64,000 bases of DNA, taken from assembly GCA_037447655.1 (NCBI GenBank), contig JBBHKE010002622.1, positions 1 through 64,000 of the forward strand, read 5' to 3'. Under the pieces are notes generated by a model. That model was not told the DNA's origin and did not search any database. It saw only the letters and a list, made by a program, of their open reading frames with translations. Position 1 is the first letter of the stretch. Each line of letters opens with the position of its first letter. This stretch comes from Zygnema cylindricum (lineage: Eukaryota; Streptophyta; Zygnematophyceae; Zygnematales; Zygnemataceae). Below are positions 19,869-31,393 of the stretch, in pieces. A program made the translations under genes and the position numbers.

Positions 19869-21269
19869 ATGGGTTGGAAGGAAACCAGATATCCACACCT
19901 TAAAGTATTTGGTAGCCAAGTTTACAGTCTTGACACGGATAGGAAAAACTGGAAACTAGATGCTAAGGGAAAACCTGGATACTTTGTGGGATATGATGAG
20001 GATGTTAAGGGATATAGAGTATATGACTTGGCAAAGAAAGATATCATTCTGGTCAAACACTTAGTTGTCATGGATGAAGGGAAGTCATTTGACCCCTTCA
20101 AATATACAAAGAAGATTAGGATCAGATTTGAGTCTGAAAGTGAGGAGAACTCGGTCGTTCCCGAAAGGGATATGGGTGACACCGTGATTACAGATTCAGG
20201 GGAGATCCAAGATACAGGAGACTCACCGGAAACCTCACATACTCCTATGGACTTCGAGGAGATAGAAGAAGCGGGACAAGAACCGGTTTCCATGGACAGG
20301 GGAGCCGATGAAACAGTGAGAAGAAATCCAAGACTTCCATCCATTCTTGCTTCAGAGTTTGAGGGAGGAAGAAGGAGCAGCAAAAGATTACAGGAAAAAC
20401 AAGTCGCTCATAAGGTAACTAAGCTATCTCACCCTGATGAGCCTCAGTCTTACTCGGAGGCAGTGAATAGTCCAGAGAAAGAAAGATGGATTAGAGCTAT
20501 AAATGATGAGATGGCTTCTATCATGGAAGCAAATACCTGGGAATTAGCAGATTGTCCTCCAGACAGAAAACCTATTGGGTGTAAATGGGTATTTAAACTA
20601 AAATTGAACCCAGATAATACCATTGAAAGATATAAGGCTCGATTGGTAGCGAAGGGGTTCACCCAAAAGGAAGGGATTGACTATGAGGAGACCTTTGCTC
20701 CAGTTGTTCGGTTCCCATCAGTAAGGATTCTCCTCAGCCTGGCAGCAGCGGAAGACATGGAAATCCATCAGATGGACATTAAGACTGCGTTTCTTAATGG
20801 TGAGTTAGAGGAAGAAATTTTCATGAGACAACCCGAGGGGTTCGTGGAGGAAGGAGAAGAGAGCAAAGTCTGCAGGCTCATAAAGTCCTTATATGGACTA
20901 AAGCAGGCTCCCCGACAGTGGAACAAGAAACTAGATGAGTTTCTTACTAGTCTGGGATATATCCGTATAAGCTCTGACCATTCTATCTATATGTTTGAAG
21001 ATGAGAATGGTGTCATTTTTATTGCAATTTATGTGGATGATCTGCTTGTGTTGAGTAAATCCTTGGAAAAAATCAATAAGTTAAAAACAGAACTTAGAAG
21101 CAGATTTGATATGAAGGATTTAGGGGAGGCAAAATATATTTTGGGGATTCAGAAGGAGAGAAATAGGGGGAAGAAGATTATCAGACTTACTCAGAAAGAA
21201 GCAATAGGTAATATGCTTGAGAAATTCCAGTGGAAAATGCTAACAGTTGTACCACTCCCATGGACTTGA
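19869..21269 (+). pseudogene. Copia integrase C terminus and reverse transcriptase
   Basis: 466 codons open after a frameshift near 19890. It begins with LKVFGSQVYSLDTD and GYFVGYDEDVKGYRVYDL (integrase tail), passes an acidic linker with RRSSKRLQEKQ, and reaches the RVT_2 domain: KWVFKLKLNPD, YKARLVAKGFTQKEGIDY, catalytic D303 in QMDIKTAFLNGEL, LYGLKQAPRQW, and YVDD at 388-391. Another shift near 21228 ends the frame just after NMLEKFQ. It is the best-preserved polymerase in the window. Confidence 0.9.
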
Positions 21270-22030
21270 AAAAAGTAAGTGATGGGAGTGTAGAAGGAGG
21301 AGTAATTATCTTAGATGATCAAATGAGTATTGAAGAGAGAGAGTTTATGAAGACTATCCCTTATAGACAGGTCGTAGGAAGTTTAATCTATTTTATGAAT
21401 TGTACCAGGCCGGACATAGCGGCAGCAGTTGGAGTACTCAGTAGGAGTCTGAATGATCCTAGGAAGAGGGATTGGGAGGCAGCCAAGAGAGTCATGAGAT
21501 ATCTGGTTGGAACCAGAGAGTTATGGTTGCATTTGGGAGGGGAGCACACTGACATCACTACTTGGAGTGATGCCAGTTATGGGGACGCACCTATGAGACG
21601 ATGCACTTCTGGGTATGTGTTGTATGTTGGGGAAGGTGCATGCTGTTGGAGCAGTAAGCAACAAAAGGTGGTTGCACAGTCCACCATGGAGGCTGAGTAC
21701 ATGGCCTCTTGTTCTGCTGTGAAAGAGTTGATGTGGGTCAAGTCCTTGCTGCAAGAACTTGGGTATATGAAGGAGGGAGTGCATGAAGTGTTTTGTGATA
21801 ATCAAGCGGCCATAGCAATTGCAGCAAATCCAAAACATCATTTTAAGGCTAAACATATGGACATAAGATTAAGTTTTGTAAGAGAAAAAGTTGAGAATAA
21901 AATAGTGAATCTTGTATATAGATCTGATGAGGAAATGGTAGCGGACATGATGACCAAACCTGTACCCTCGCCGAAATTAAAATACTGCAGGGAAAAATGT
22001 GGATTAAAAGAAAAATTAAAAATAGACTAG
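21230..22030 (+). pseudogene. Copia RNase H
   Basis: 266 codons, with RNase H carboxylates D114 (TWSDASYGD), E154 (STMEAEY) and D190 (FCDNQAA). The segment HFKAKHMDIRLSFVREKV and the terminal MVADMMTKPVPSPKL are typical of copia. The frame ends 13 bases before the polypurine tract and 3' LTR. It is intact internally and separated from the polymerase by one frameshift. Confidence 0.9.
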
Positions 22031-22043
22031 AAAATAAGGGGAG

Positions 22044-23043
22044 TGTTGAAATAAGTAGTTTTTGTATTTTCTATTTAAAATAAATTAGCGGAAACATATA
22101 TAAGATATGATGGCAGCCTGCCTCCATCTCTTCTCTCTTTTCCCCATACTTGTTGTAGTCACTGAAGGAGAGAGAGAGCGATGGAGCCATGGCTGCCTCA
22201 GCGCCATAAGAAGGACTAAAGAGTGACTTAAGTCACTCTCAACAAAAGGTTGAGTCCGGCAGGACTCAAACCCCCGACCGGTAGAGCACGGCATAGCCGT
22301 TAGCTCTATCCAGTCTGTCGTAGAAGTTCGTTAGATGATATAGGGTTTCATTCATATATAAACTATTGTATAGTACCGAAATGATCTAACTAGAATATGA
22401 AACGAAACGAACATAGAACTTGTTAAGGTTTAGTGCGAACGTCATTTCGCACGAAACAAATGAAACAGACACTTTGAACGGTCGACATTTAATGTCGCAT
22501 TTAATCCGACGGCGCACGTCGTCGCCGAGATCGCGGAATGGTCACTTTGGATTTTATGGACGTGGCATGACGTGGCGCCGCGTGGAAGGATGACATTCGG
22601 TCGCGGGAATTCCGGAGGAAATACGGACAAGTGGAAAAATGACACGCGTCCACTCAAGAGCCTTGTCGTACACCGGCCGTACAGAAAGTACATCGGCCAT
22701 AGTACCTTTCTGTACTTTACAGTAATACGATTGGTTCGTACTTTAGTAGATAGGGGTTGTGAGAGGGATTTAGGACTTAGGAAATATTTGGTAGACAGAC
22801 ACCTCTCTCTAAGAGAGCTTTGTATAAATTGGCATTTTTGCCGGCTCATAACTTATCGCCTGGTTGGCCGTTTTCAGTGATTCTTTTTGCTACGGACTCA
22901 AGGGAGTCCATGCTACACAGGGGTGCAGTCAAATTCTCAGTTTGCCTTCTTGGGCAGAAGTGGTCGTGGCTTAAAGTGGGTTAGTTAAATACTATCTAGA
23001 GGCTTCCTGTATTCTGTAGTCCAATGGAGGACACAGAATTGCA
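22044..23043 (+). repeat. 3' LTR of the 12926-23043 element
   Basis: 1000 bp, preceded by the tract AATAAGGGGAG (22033-22043) and followed by GTAAC. tRNA-like module at 22253-22316. Confidence 0.93.
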
Positions 23044-23048
23044 GTAAC

Positions 23049-23383
23049 CTCGACCTTGATATCAATTTTGTGGTAAACTCTCAAAAGTCATTCTCCGTTA
23101 ATAGTGTTGCTCCGTCTTTTCCTCTCATGGACACTGTAGCCAAACGCGTCATCCTTAGATCCGGATTTAAGCTCAAGCTTGGTCTAACTGCAGACAAGCT
23201 TTAAGCCACAACTACACAGCTTCTCATTTCAGCCGGTACCACAAAGTCGGTGCTTGGAATCACCAATGAACTGGTCGTCTTTCGATTCCAGAACGGCAAT
23301 GAAATTGAGTCCGTGAAAATTTTCGTCCAAGCATTGGTCACAAAATTTAACGCTTTTTAATACTAAGTTGGACAAGTTATCAT
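23049..23383 (+). pseudogene. Protease-like fragment of the older retroelement
   Basis: Read from about 23052, a frame with one TAA near 23202 gives PLMDTVAKRVILRSGFKLKL, then LLISAGTTKSVLGITNELVV and SVKIFVQALV. The glycine and hydrophobic spacing resembles a retropepsin after its active site. It is the continuation of the gag relic at 11079-12920, disrupted first by the copia element and then by the solo LTR. The family call is tentative. Confidence 0.45.
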
Positions 23384-23388
23384 CTTTC

Positions 23389-24455
23389 TGAAACTTTGAG
23401 ACCTCCATAAGTCCTTAGAGTGGAGAGCTTCCAAGAAGCCTTTAGGATAACTCTGACCCCTTTGTATTTTAACAAGAACAACTACCACCCTGGCAGACAA
23501 AACCTCTAACCAACTTCACCCCTTTGAAGACAAGACTCCCCTGAGTCGATAGCAAAAAGAATTTCTGAATTTTCTCCCCTGAGCAGTAAGTTATGGAGGG
23601 TCAAAGTTGACCTTTTGTACAGAAGCTCTCTGGGAGAGAGGGTCCTATCTCCTAATTTTTCTAAGTCCTATCTCTCTCATAGACTCTATCTACTGATGTA
23701 GGGAGCCAATTAGATTACTCCTCTGTACATAAAAGTACAGCTGCCGGTGTACTTTCTGTACGATCATTGTACGACATGGCCTAAATGTTGACACGTGGTA
23801 TATCCGGATTCGCTCCCTTAATCCTCGGAGATGCGGCTATCCAATTTCATTCCGCCACGTGTCATCCGATGTGGCGATGACCAAAAACTGCTGAAATTCT
23901 CTTCCGCGATCTCGTCGTTTAATTCCGGCCGTCCGATTAAATTCACATTTAATCGTAGTCGTAATAAATACATGCGCGGTATTCGTTTCGCTAAAGAAAT
24001 ATATGCGCGGTATTTGTTTCTTATCCGTACCGTAATCCGTACTTTTACATTACTGGATCTATGTCTCCCGTAAAACTATTCGAGTTAAGTGAACTATCCT
24101 ACGTATTAATTTTTAATTAATTATCAAACCTAACATATGTAACACTATGTCTAGACTTAACGGTTAAAGCTACCAGCTATCTGCTGTTTACCGGCCGGCA
24201 GGTTCCAAGATCAAATCCTGGAGGTGTCTCACATAATTTTAGTAAATAAACCCCTAATTATATATAAACTAATATTTATATCCCGTAAACCTCTGGATAG
24301 CCTAGTTAGCCATGGCTCTAGCTTCCTCTCCAATTTCTCAGTGACTGCGACAAGTTTGAGAGTTGGAGAGAGAAGTTAGAGGTAGACTGCCTCGGCTTCT
24401 TTCTATATTTCTATTCAGACCTAGAAAATACTTTAAAAGACCATTAATTTCTACA
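23389..24455 (-). mobile_element. Solo LTR of the same copia group
   Basis: 1067 bp on the minus strand, TGTAGAAATTAATGG...AAGTTTCA, with a perfect target duplication CTTTC (23384-23388 and 24456-24460). Inner landmarks match the 4447 LTR: GTAC hairpin (about 23730-23765), tandem-hairpin region (about 23530-23555) and tRNA-like module on the plus strand (24158-24234). It is the product of recombination between two LTRs. Confidence 0.92.
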
Positions 24456-24964
24456 CTTTCAAGTCGGTGGAAGAGTGAACATGCACGATCAAACTTTCTC
24501 CTATCGGCCCTCTAACTTTCAAGACGTAAAATCAGCCTTCCTCTCTTTTCGCCCGTAAATGCTGGCCATTTTGGCACATTTAGCTTCAGCTCTTCCGACG
24601 TTCTCTGGAACGCAATTGGAGAAGAAATTTTCAACTCAGTGTCCGAAGAAAAGATAGAACGCCATTGGGGAAGAAATTTTCAACTCAGTGTCGGGAAAAA
24701 AGATCTTGTGAGACAGCCCATCATTAACAGAAATTTCTAGTGAGCTTGGTTTTCTTATAATCTCGAGCGATTTTTTTGACATTTTGGACATTGATGTCTC
24801 TCCACATATTATCCGTGTGGTGAAGAGGGATACTACAATGATACTAAGTTTGCTGGAGGCGTATCCGTGGACGGGTGGAGATTATAGGTTCTACGTAGAG
24901 TGCCTCACTCCTCAATTGACTATCAAGCAAGATGACCATTGCTGCCGCCATGGCTCTCCCACGC
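24456..24964. other. Older retroelement remainder with a 49-bp duplication
   Basis: No intact ORF. AACGCAATTGGAGAAGAAAT at about 24610 and AACGCCATTGGGGAAGAAAT at about 24659 begin two tandem copies of a 49-bp unit that share TTTTCAACTCAGTGTC. Confidence 0.6.
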
Positions 24965-25205
24965 CCTGGTAGTGTTGGCCAGCTCGTCCGTAGGCTAAAG
25001 TGCTGGGGGGGGGAGAATTTTGGGGTTCATGTCACGCCAAAGGAGTATTCTTTCCTTATTCTATTTCTCATTCACATTGGTAATTTCTCATGATGTATAT
25101 GATTTTTGTCTTTATTCATTTCATTCTGTTTCATTTCTTGTCTGTATATACTCATGAGCATTACTTTGCTAGTTATAATGCATGCTTTGCCTTGCTTGCC
25201 TCTCA
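24965..25205 (+). mobile_element. tRNA-derived SINE-like repeat, copy B
   Basis: The plus-strand head has GTAGGCTAAAGTGC and GGGGTTCATGTCACGCC. The body (CACATTGGTAATTTCTCATG, TATATGATTTTTGTCTTTAT) matches the reverse complement of 3310-3500. A G9 run interrupts the head. Confidence 0.6.
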
Positions 25206-26300
25206 TGCAAGACAACTGTCATGCCGCATCGCGTTGGTTTTATGCACGCACGATTTTTGTACGGACGCACGATTCTAACAGACGCGCTTCGGTTCATATT
25301 GGCGATTTAGAAAGGGAATTTATCATTTTCGTAAGAAGTTGGGACACTATATGGCGGAATGTACAAATTTGATGGAACGAGAAAGGCACGGTTGGATTCG
25401 GATGCCTCTCCACACTAGTTTCCATCCACCACTTCTAAAAGACAACACAAGCTTGGAAGGGAAACCTTTTGGACTTGGCGTAGGGTCGTGTGGATTTAAT
25501 GTGTGGGAAGACAAACAAGAGGTAATATTTGTAATCTATCTAGCCTCTACAACTAGCTAACAAGAAAAAAGGGAGACACGAGGGCAATCGGTGAGAAAAA
25601 GTAAGAGAGAAGCGCCGTAACCAAGAGAAAATTCTTGTCCAAAAGGTAAAATAGTCTAAGTTCAAAATTAGCCTAAGTAGGAGCTATGCTAAGCTTAAGC
25701 AAAATTAGCCTAAGTCTAGCCTACGTCACATCAAGGAAAACTACATAAGATGTTGGTTAATAAGGGGCCAACATCGTCTGTTGAAGCCTAACAAAATATA
25801 CCTTCCGAGGGTGAAAACCCTTCTTATCTACATGTATGCGTGAATCTATATGGGTTCACGACTTAAATGCTCACCAATGAGAAAGCGCCGACGAAACGTC
25901 CATCGTACATATAGTTAGTACGTCGCGAACTTCCACTTGAGGTCAAAGAAAGAGTACCAACGAAATCGAAAGTACAAGTGAATTGAAAGTACAAGTGAAA
26001 CCGAAAGTACAAGTGAAACCAAAGGTACAAATGAAATCGCGGGTACGTCTTTCCGTAGCATTTCGTACGACTTCCAAACGATATCTGCGGACGTCTATTC
26101 AAATCGTGTACCTACAAAAATCGCACGAAATTAGTATTTTCTCAACAAGACATGTACGTGAATAGTGCACATGTCAAAAATAAGTAAATCGCCAATATAA
26201 AGGGAAGTGCTCGCGCTGTAATCGTGCGTCAATGCAAAAATCGTGCGTGCATGCCAAATATCGTGCGTGCATACAACCGACACGATGCGGCATGATAACA
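25206..26300. mobile_element. Dispersed repeat copy B with different inverted ends
   Basis: Positions 25380-26120 match 3718-4441, and 26120-26165 match 8755-8810, so this copy shows the repeat without the copia insertion. Its ends are another inverted pair of about 110 bp (25210-25315 and 26170-26300, with GCACGCACGATTTTTG and ATATTGGCGATTT). The shared core is thus carried between different termini in the two copies. Confidence 0.65.
25315..25374 (+). pseudogene. Captured fragment of a copia zinc knuckle
   Basis: Positions 25315-25362 read GIYHFRKKLGHYMAEC. Compared with C-x2-C-x4-H-x4-C knuckles of the copia gags here, the first two cysteines have become Tyr and Arg while the His and last Cys remain. 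It is too short to place in a family. Confidence 0.5.
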
Positions 26301-26406
26301 TTGTTGGATTGGCACGTGAATGCCGGTTCAATACGGGGTAGAATGTGATACGTCACACTTTAACTCGCCTAAAAGAAATAAGTACGGACACGCCAGGCTC
26401 TAGATC

Positions 26407-26478
26407 GAGTTGGTGGCATAGTGGTTAGTGCGCTGACAGCTCAAGTCAGACGTCCCAGGTTCGAGCTCTAGCCGCCTC
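26407..26478 (+). tRNA. tRNA-like cloverleaf, probably pseudo-tRNA or SINE head
   Basis: 72 bases fold as a tRNA. Acceptor GAGTTGG/CCGCCTC has one mismatch and one G-T pair. A-box-like TGGCATAGTGG starts at position 8. The anticodon stem CTGAC/GTCAG is perfect (26433-26449). The T arm has GGTTCGAGCTC and imperfect pairing. The loop would read CTC, but position 33 is G rather than T and the T stem is weak, so I doubt a working tRNA. Confidence 0.55.
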
Positions 26479-26984
26479 ATTTTTCCCTAGTATGGGATAT
26501 ATCGAATCCTGGATTTCACGGAAATCAACAAACATCGCCGATGTGTTATAAAAAGAAGTTTGAAGACGTCGTGGTCGTGGGTCGAAAAACACAAGATGAA
26601 AACGTGTGGTGCACTATAAGTGGAAAGAGGAGGCAAGTTGTACTCAACATTTTTGTAGTTTTTTTGTACGATTGTAATCTTTTGCTAAGTTAGTTTTAGA
26701 GGTAAAAACAGAAAAAAAAACCTTTGCTTTGTTTATGGGGCTGTACCTTTAAGATAAACATATAATGTATGACTTGTATTTTGTCGTTTTAAATCTTTAA
26801 GTCATTTTGAACAATACGAAAAATAATAACAGAGCGTTGTAGACTCACGACATGGTAGGCAAAAACTTCTTACCATCAAACCACTTCCAATTTTTGATCA
26901 AAAAATACGTAATATATAGAAATGCAATTTTGTTTTGTTTAAAACTACTTACAAAGAGTATACTATAGTTTTTCAAGTTCCAAC

Positions 26985-27125
26985 ACACACACACACACAC
27001 ACATTCAAGTTCACACACACACACACACGCACGCAGACACACGCGCGTAAACACACGCGTGTAAACACACGCGCGTAAACACACGCGTGTAAACACACGT
27101 GCGTAAACACATGCGCACACACAAC
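26985..27125. repeat. (CA)n and a 14-bp CACACGCG/TAAA minisatellite
   Basis: (CA)n grades into units of TAAACACACGCGYG repeated about eight times. Cys/Val/Arg-rich frames on the minus strand are artefacts of the repeat. Confidence 0.9.
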
Positions 27126-28555
27126 TCCATACACCACTCACACATGGTGTTTTGTTCTATTTTTTCTGTCTTTTTTTTGTTTTTTTTTTTTTTCATATGT
27201 TTTATTTGTTTAGGTTTGTTTTGTTCCTTTTTGTAGTGTCTAATGCTTTTTAAATGCTTTTTAGTTTTGTTTTGTTTTTGTTTTTTTAATTTTTTTTTTA
27301 ATGTTTTTGATCTTTTTCATTAATTTAGATTATTCACATTCCGTAATTTTTGTTCCAAACCTTAGGACACATTTTTGTGTCCTATACTTTTCATTTAAGT
27401 TCTTCTAGTTTTTTTAGTTCTTTTAGTGTATGTCAATTTAGCTATTAAAAAAATATAAAAAAAATACCATAATTTTTTTTCTAAAATAGTCGAAAAAAGA
27501 CAGAAGAAAAAAAAAAAAGTGAACGAGATATTAAAAAGGAAAAAATAAATGTTTTAATTAAAAAAAAATGAAATATTTAACGAAATAAAAATAAGCAAAA
27601 AAAAAGAGCAGATATAAATTTATTCTCCCCCTATCGTTCTTCTATTCTTTTTTTCACCACTAATTATTCTCTCTTCTTCTTCTTCTTTTTTTTAATTTCA
27701 AATATTTAATTATTATTTGAAAACATAAATTATTTGTTCGTAAATTGATAGGGAGGTTACAAAAAAATGAAAAAAGAGATGAGAATAAGGTGGATAAGAG
27801 GAAAAAGGCGGCAAAAGAGTAAAAAACATCACATCGATAATAATAAAGAAAAAACTCGACGAATTTCTTTTTTTATTTTAAAAATGTTTAAGAATAAGAA
27901 AAAGAGTCGAATATCGGGTAGAGGGATGAAGAACTAACTTTTTTTTCTATATTTAATCATGTATTCAATTTATTTCAATTTTTCATTGTTTTATATTTTT
28001 AATTCTATTTTTATTATATTTTTCATTTAGGCTTTTTATATATATTTTAATTTATTTATTTGTTTTGTTTTTTCTAAAATTAAAGTGGAAAGACTAGAGA
28101 TGAATAAAGAGAGAAATAATAAACTAAAAAAAGAAAAATTGAACAAAGCGTGATCCGGAGAAAGGGAGGATCATCAAACGGCATGAGAGGAAAAAAAAAA
28201 AACAGAATAACAGGCATAAAGAGGAAGAGAAAATTGAAGGAAGGATAGGCAGATCGATCAATCGGATCAGAAGGATTGTTGAGTTATCGAAGAGGAAATG
28301 AGCGAATGCGAATGAACAACGTCTAATTACTACAAAGGTTAAACACGGCTTTTTTCACGCATGGTTAAAGTGGTGAGAAAGAATAAGAAACTTCTCACGG
28401 GCATACAAAGAGCGAATAGAAAGGCGAGAAAGACAAATAAAGACATCAATTTTGACAATTTCTTCAAATTTTGAAGTTGGAAATTAAAAGCTTGAAAAGT
28501 AGAGAGGAAATCAAAAAGGGGTGTGAGGGAGAGATAACAGGAAAGTAATAAAAAT
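27126..28555. other. AT-rich low-complexity stretch, no gene
   Basis: Long T and A homopolymer-like runs and purine-rich segments. No open frame or repeat unit that I recognise. Confidence 0.7.
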
Positions 28556-28559
28556 AAAA

Positions 28560-29544
28560 AAAATGATGAGATGGTTTATCGTCTCCGAAAGTTGCTAAGA
28601 GAATCTCTATTCTTGATCTTTATCATATCTGAGGGATTCTATTGATAGAAAGGGGACAAGAGAGAGAGTTAGACAAGAGTAAACGAGAGAGAGAGAGAGA
28701 GTAAGACAAGAGTAAACCACAGCTGCCCCCTTGTTTACCTAAGGTGGCAAAGTAAGGCAAGTATGAGAGAGAGATAGAGTGGACTGGCCTAGATTTGATC
28801 CTAGGCCCTACATAATTGGCAGCAGTCATCCGCTATATCCGGTAAGTGGTAATAGATTTGTTACAGAAATACAGTTCGATGTTGTGATAAACCATTCACA
28901 CAAACTAAATTCATTTAACAACTTCAGACGAACTAAAGATCATGGAAGAAGAACTGTACCACCGCTGCAAAGAACATTCTGCGCGTCGTCAAAATTGAAC
29001 CGATAACATTTTTTTAGGAAATCAGGGAAGCGGACGACCCGCTTGAGCGTCGGCATCGCGGAATGGCTCTTTTGACATTTTATGCCAAAATAGCCGACAG
29101 AATGACACATGGCATGTCACTAGAGATAAACAAAGGGAGACATGTTAAATCTGTAGCGTCGAACATGAAAGGCACAAAAGTCGCTGTACCTTACCTTCTA
29201 CAAATTCTACATTACTATGTTCTGATTAGTAAGTTGTTCAATGGATAGGGGTTGTGAGTAGTGGTTGAGGACTTAAATAGTTTTCTAGTATCGCTCTCAT
29301 AGAGAGCTTAGGTATATATTTGCTGACTTTGATCAGCCGTATTATTCTGCTCAGTGGAGAATTTTCAATGAATTTTTTTGTCGCAGACTCAAAGAAATCA
29401 TGCTTTCACTATGGTGAAGCCTGTCAACGCTTATGTTTGCCATGGTGGCATCTATTCTTGTGTAAACTAAAGTGGGTCAGGGCTTTCTTAGAAGCTTAAT
29501 TTGAGCTGCCAATTCTGTGAGACTATGCAACTCACAGAATTTCA
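28560..29544 (+). repeat. Diverged LTR of the same copia plan (left edge uncertain)
   Basis: It ends CTCACAGAATTTCA with the gag ATG at 29525, 20 bases before the end, as in the other two families. Inside lie GATTTGATCCTAGGCC (a T-arm-like module on the minus strand), an upstream box with GGCATCGCGGAATGG shared with the 12926 LTR, a TATATATTTGC TATA-like site near 29310, and the two leader hairpins with the second rewritten in sequence. The TG start and target duplication could not be fixed. Confidence 0.6.
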
Positions 29545-31390
29545 AATTGTTATTAGGGTTACAAGTTTAGAAACATGGCGGTTTTATATCTCGCCATTTT
29601 GTCAATACTCTGTTGTCAATACTTTGCGACAAGTCGGACCACATTGGCCCACAGTGCTATGCTAAAAAAGACGTTAAAGATGGAAAAGAGGGTCAGAACA
29701 AGCTTTCGGTCATATTCGCGACCATGGTGACCATAACGATTGTTCTGGCAAAAAAAAATTCATGGCGGGCAGAAGTTGGGAAGAATAAGAGGTTGCTCAG
29801 ATCTCTTCGTCACCAAACTTTTTGATTGATATGTTAAATAGAGAAAAAAACCTCGAAAGAGAGGGGATTATAGATTGGTAACGGTCATATCATGTTTATG
29901 CGGATGCCAAGTCATTTGACAATATACGCCTTCTAACAATACCAAAACGAAACACTTTTCTATCACTAGTGGCCAAGTAATTTTAGTCAGCAAAATTTGT
30001 AAGATGCGGTTAGATCTTCCCAAGCAACACTCGTATGGATCCAAATGCAGTATTGAAGATTGGTTAATGTGCTCTAAATACTTGATGAGTCTTTAAACTT
30101 TGTAAACCTGCAAAGTGTTCACTAACGTTGACGCGCGGACGAAAGTGCACATGACTTAGGCGGTTTTAAGATCTCAAAATTGAGATTAGATTCCTTATTA
30201 GAAAACGAGAGGTGATAGATTTAATACACAATCGTCTTTTATGAAAGCGATCAAATATGTGCATTAATTGATGGTATATTAAGTCAAATATCTAAACAAA
30301 AGTTTGGTTTAAGCCTTTGGCATCACCAAATGTATTATATATCCGAGGATAACCTATGTTGAATGATACAAAATATATGTATGAGGGGATTGAATTCGCC
30401 ACCCAAAGGGAAAATCAATGGATCTAAGTGATGGTCAAAGCCGTAAACAATCATCCGATAAAAAATACAAAATTTTGCGCCCAACATCTGCTCCAATTGG
30501 TACATGTCAATCTATGCTAAAATATAAGTCTTAGAGTCATAGAAGAAACTGATATACGATCATTGATGATTTTTTGTGATTTACTTCATTATTCCTCATA
30601 AGGAAAGAGTTTGAGGCGTTTGAACAATTTCAATAGTTGCATGTTATAATGGTACGACATGCAAAGGAAACTAAAGCCAATTATATATTTCAGAACGGAG
30701 GCGAATTGATCGTTTTTAATGGGTGTTGTAAACAATAGGGATAAAGCATCTGTGTATCGCACTTTACTTCTCAAAATAAATACGGTCATCGTGAGAGAGA
30801 GTCAGACTTTACAAAAAATGGTTTGTCTAATGATCCACGGATCCGGACAACAAATTTTCTTTTGGAGAGATGCGATTTTTATCGTTAACTATATGTGCAA
30901 TTCTCAACATGTATCGTTCTTTTGTAGTAAACCACCCCATAGGCTTTGGTATTGCCAAAAGTCAACTCTCCATCATTTTTTTGAGCCACCGTCTATGTGG
31001 ATCATCAAAAGTGACGACGTAAATTTGAGGCAAAAAGTTGGTTATAAATATTTGTCGGATATAGTGCGAATGGTAACCATTCCTGTCTAGAATCCATTTC
31101 TGTATACTGTTGAGGAATTCTGAAATGTCAATTTTCCTAAGGATCTTAAATTTGCAATTAAAAAGGCGGAAAAATTGAAAGAAATCTCATTTTTAATAAG
31201 GAAAAGGTTATTACAAGTTTTAAAGAAAACGAGGACTCGGATTAGGACAATAAGTCAAAATTGATTAGGACATCAAAATCCGATGCGGATACGAAATCCT
31301 TAACATTGATATTGATGTCCAAAACGGAAACACTCGAAATTCTCCAAGTCAATTCTACAAATTGTGCGCAAAGAAGAGAGAGAAAACAAG
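29525..31390 (+). pseudogene. Decayed copia gag, protease and integrase
   Basis: The N terminus (MQLTEFQIVIRVTSLE) aligns with the start of the intact gags. Most of gag is deleted, leading to a knuckle remnant C-x4-H-x4-C (CDKSDHIGPQC, 29629 onward) and a protease-like stretch near 29865-29960. The integrase core is visible from about 30540 as TIIDDF, then NGGELIVFN. Its C-terminal end is the open stretch 30719-31090 (WRDAIFIVNYMC, then HRLWYCQKSTLHHFF). Stops are frequent. An acidic linker leads to the insertion point of the next element. Confidence 0.6.
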
Positions 31391-31393
31391 AGT

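Larger units (their letters stand above)
12926..23043 (+). mobile_element. Full-length Ty1/copia element, coding region broken, holding a nested element
   Basis: LTRs 12926-13931 (1006 bp) and 22044-23043 (1000 bp); perfect target duplication GTAAC at 12921-12925 and 23044-23048. The interior keeps the copia order gag, knuckle, protease, integrase, reverse transcriptase, RNase H. Damage: one shift and a large insertion in gag, stops at 18964 and 19774, shifts near 19890 and 21228. Without the 3.77-kb insertion the element is about 6.35 kb. It sits inside the older gag/protease relic. Confidence 0.94.

Noticed and set aside
26845-27196. Cys/Val/Arg-rich minus-strand frames that look like a cysteine-rich peptide
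   Set aside because: They are translations of (CA)n and the adjoining 14-bp minisatellite.
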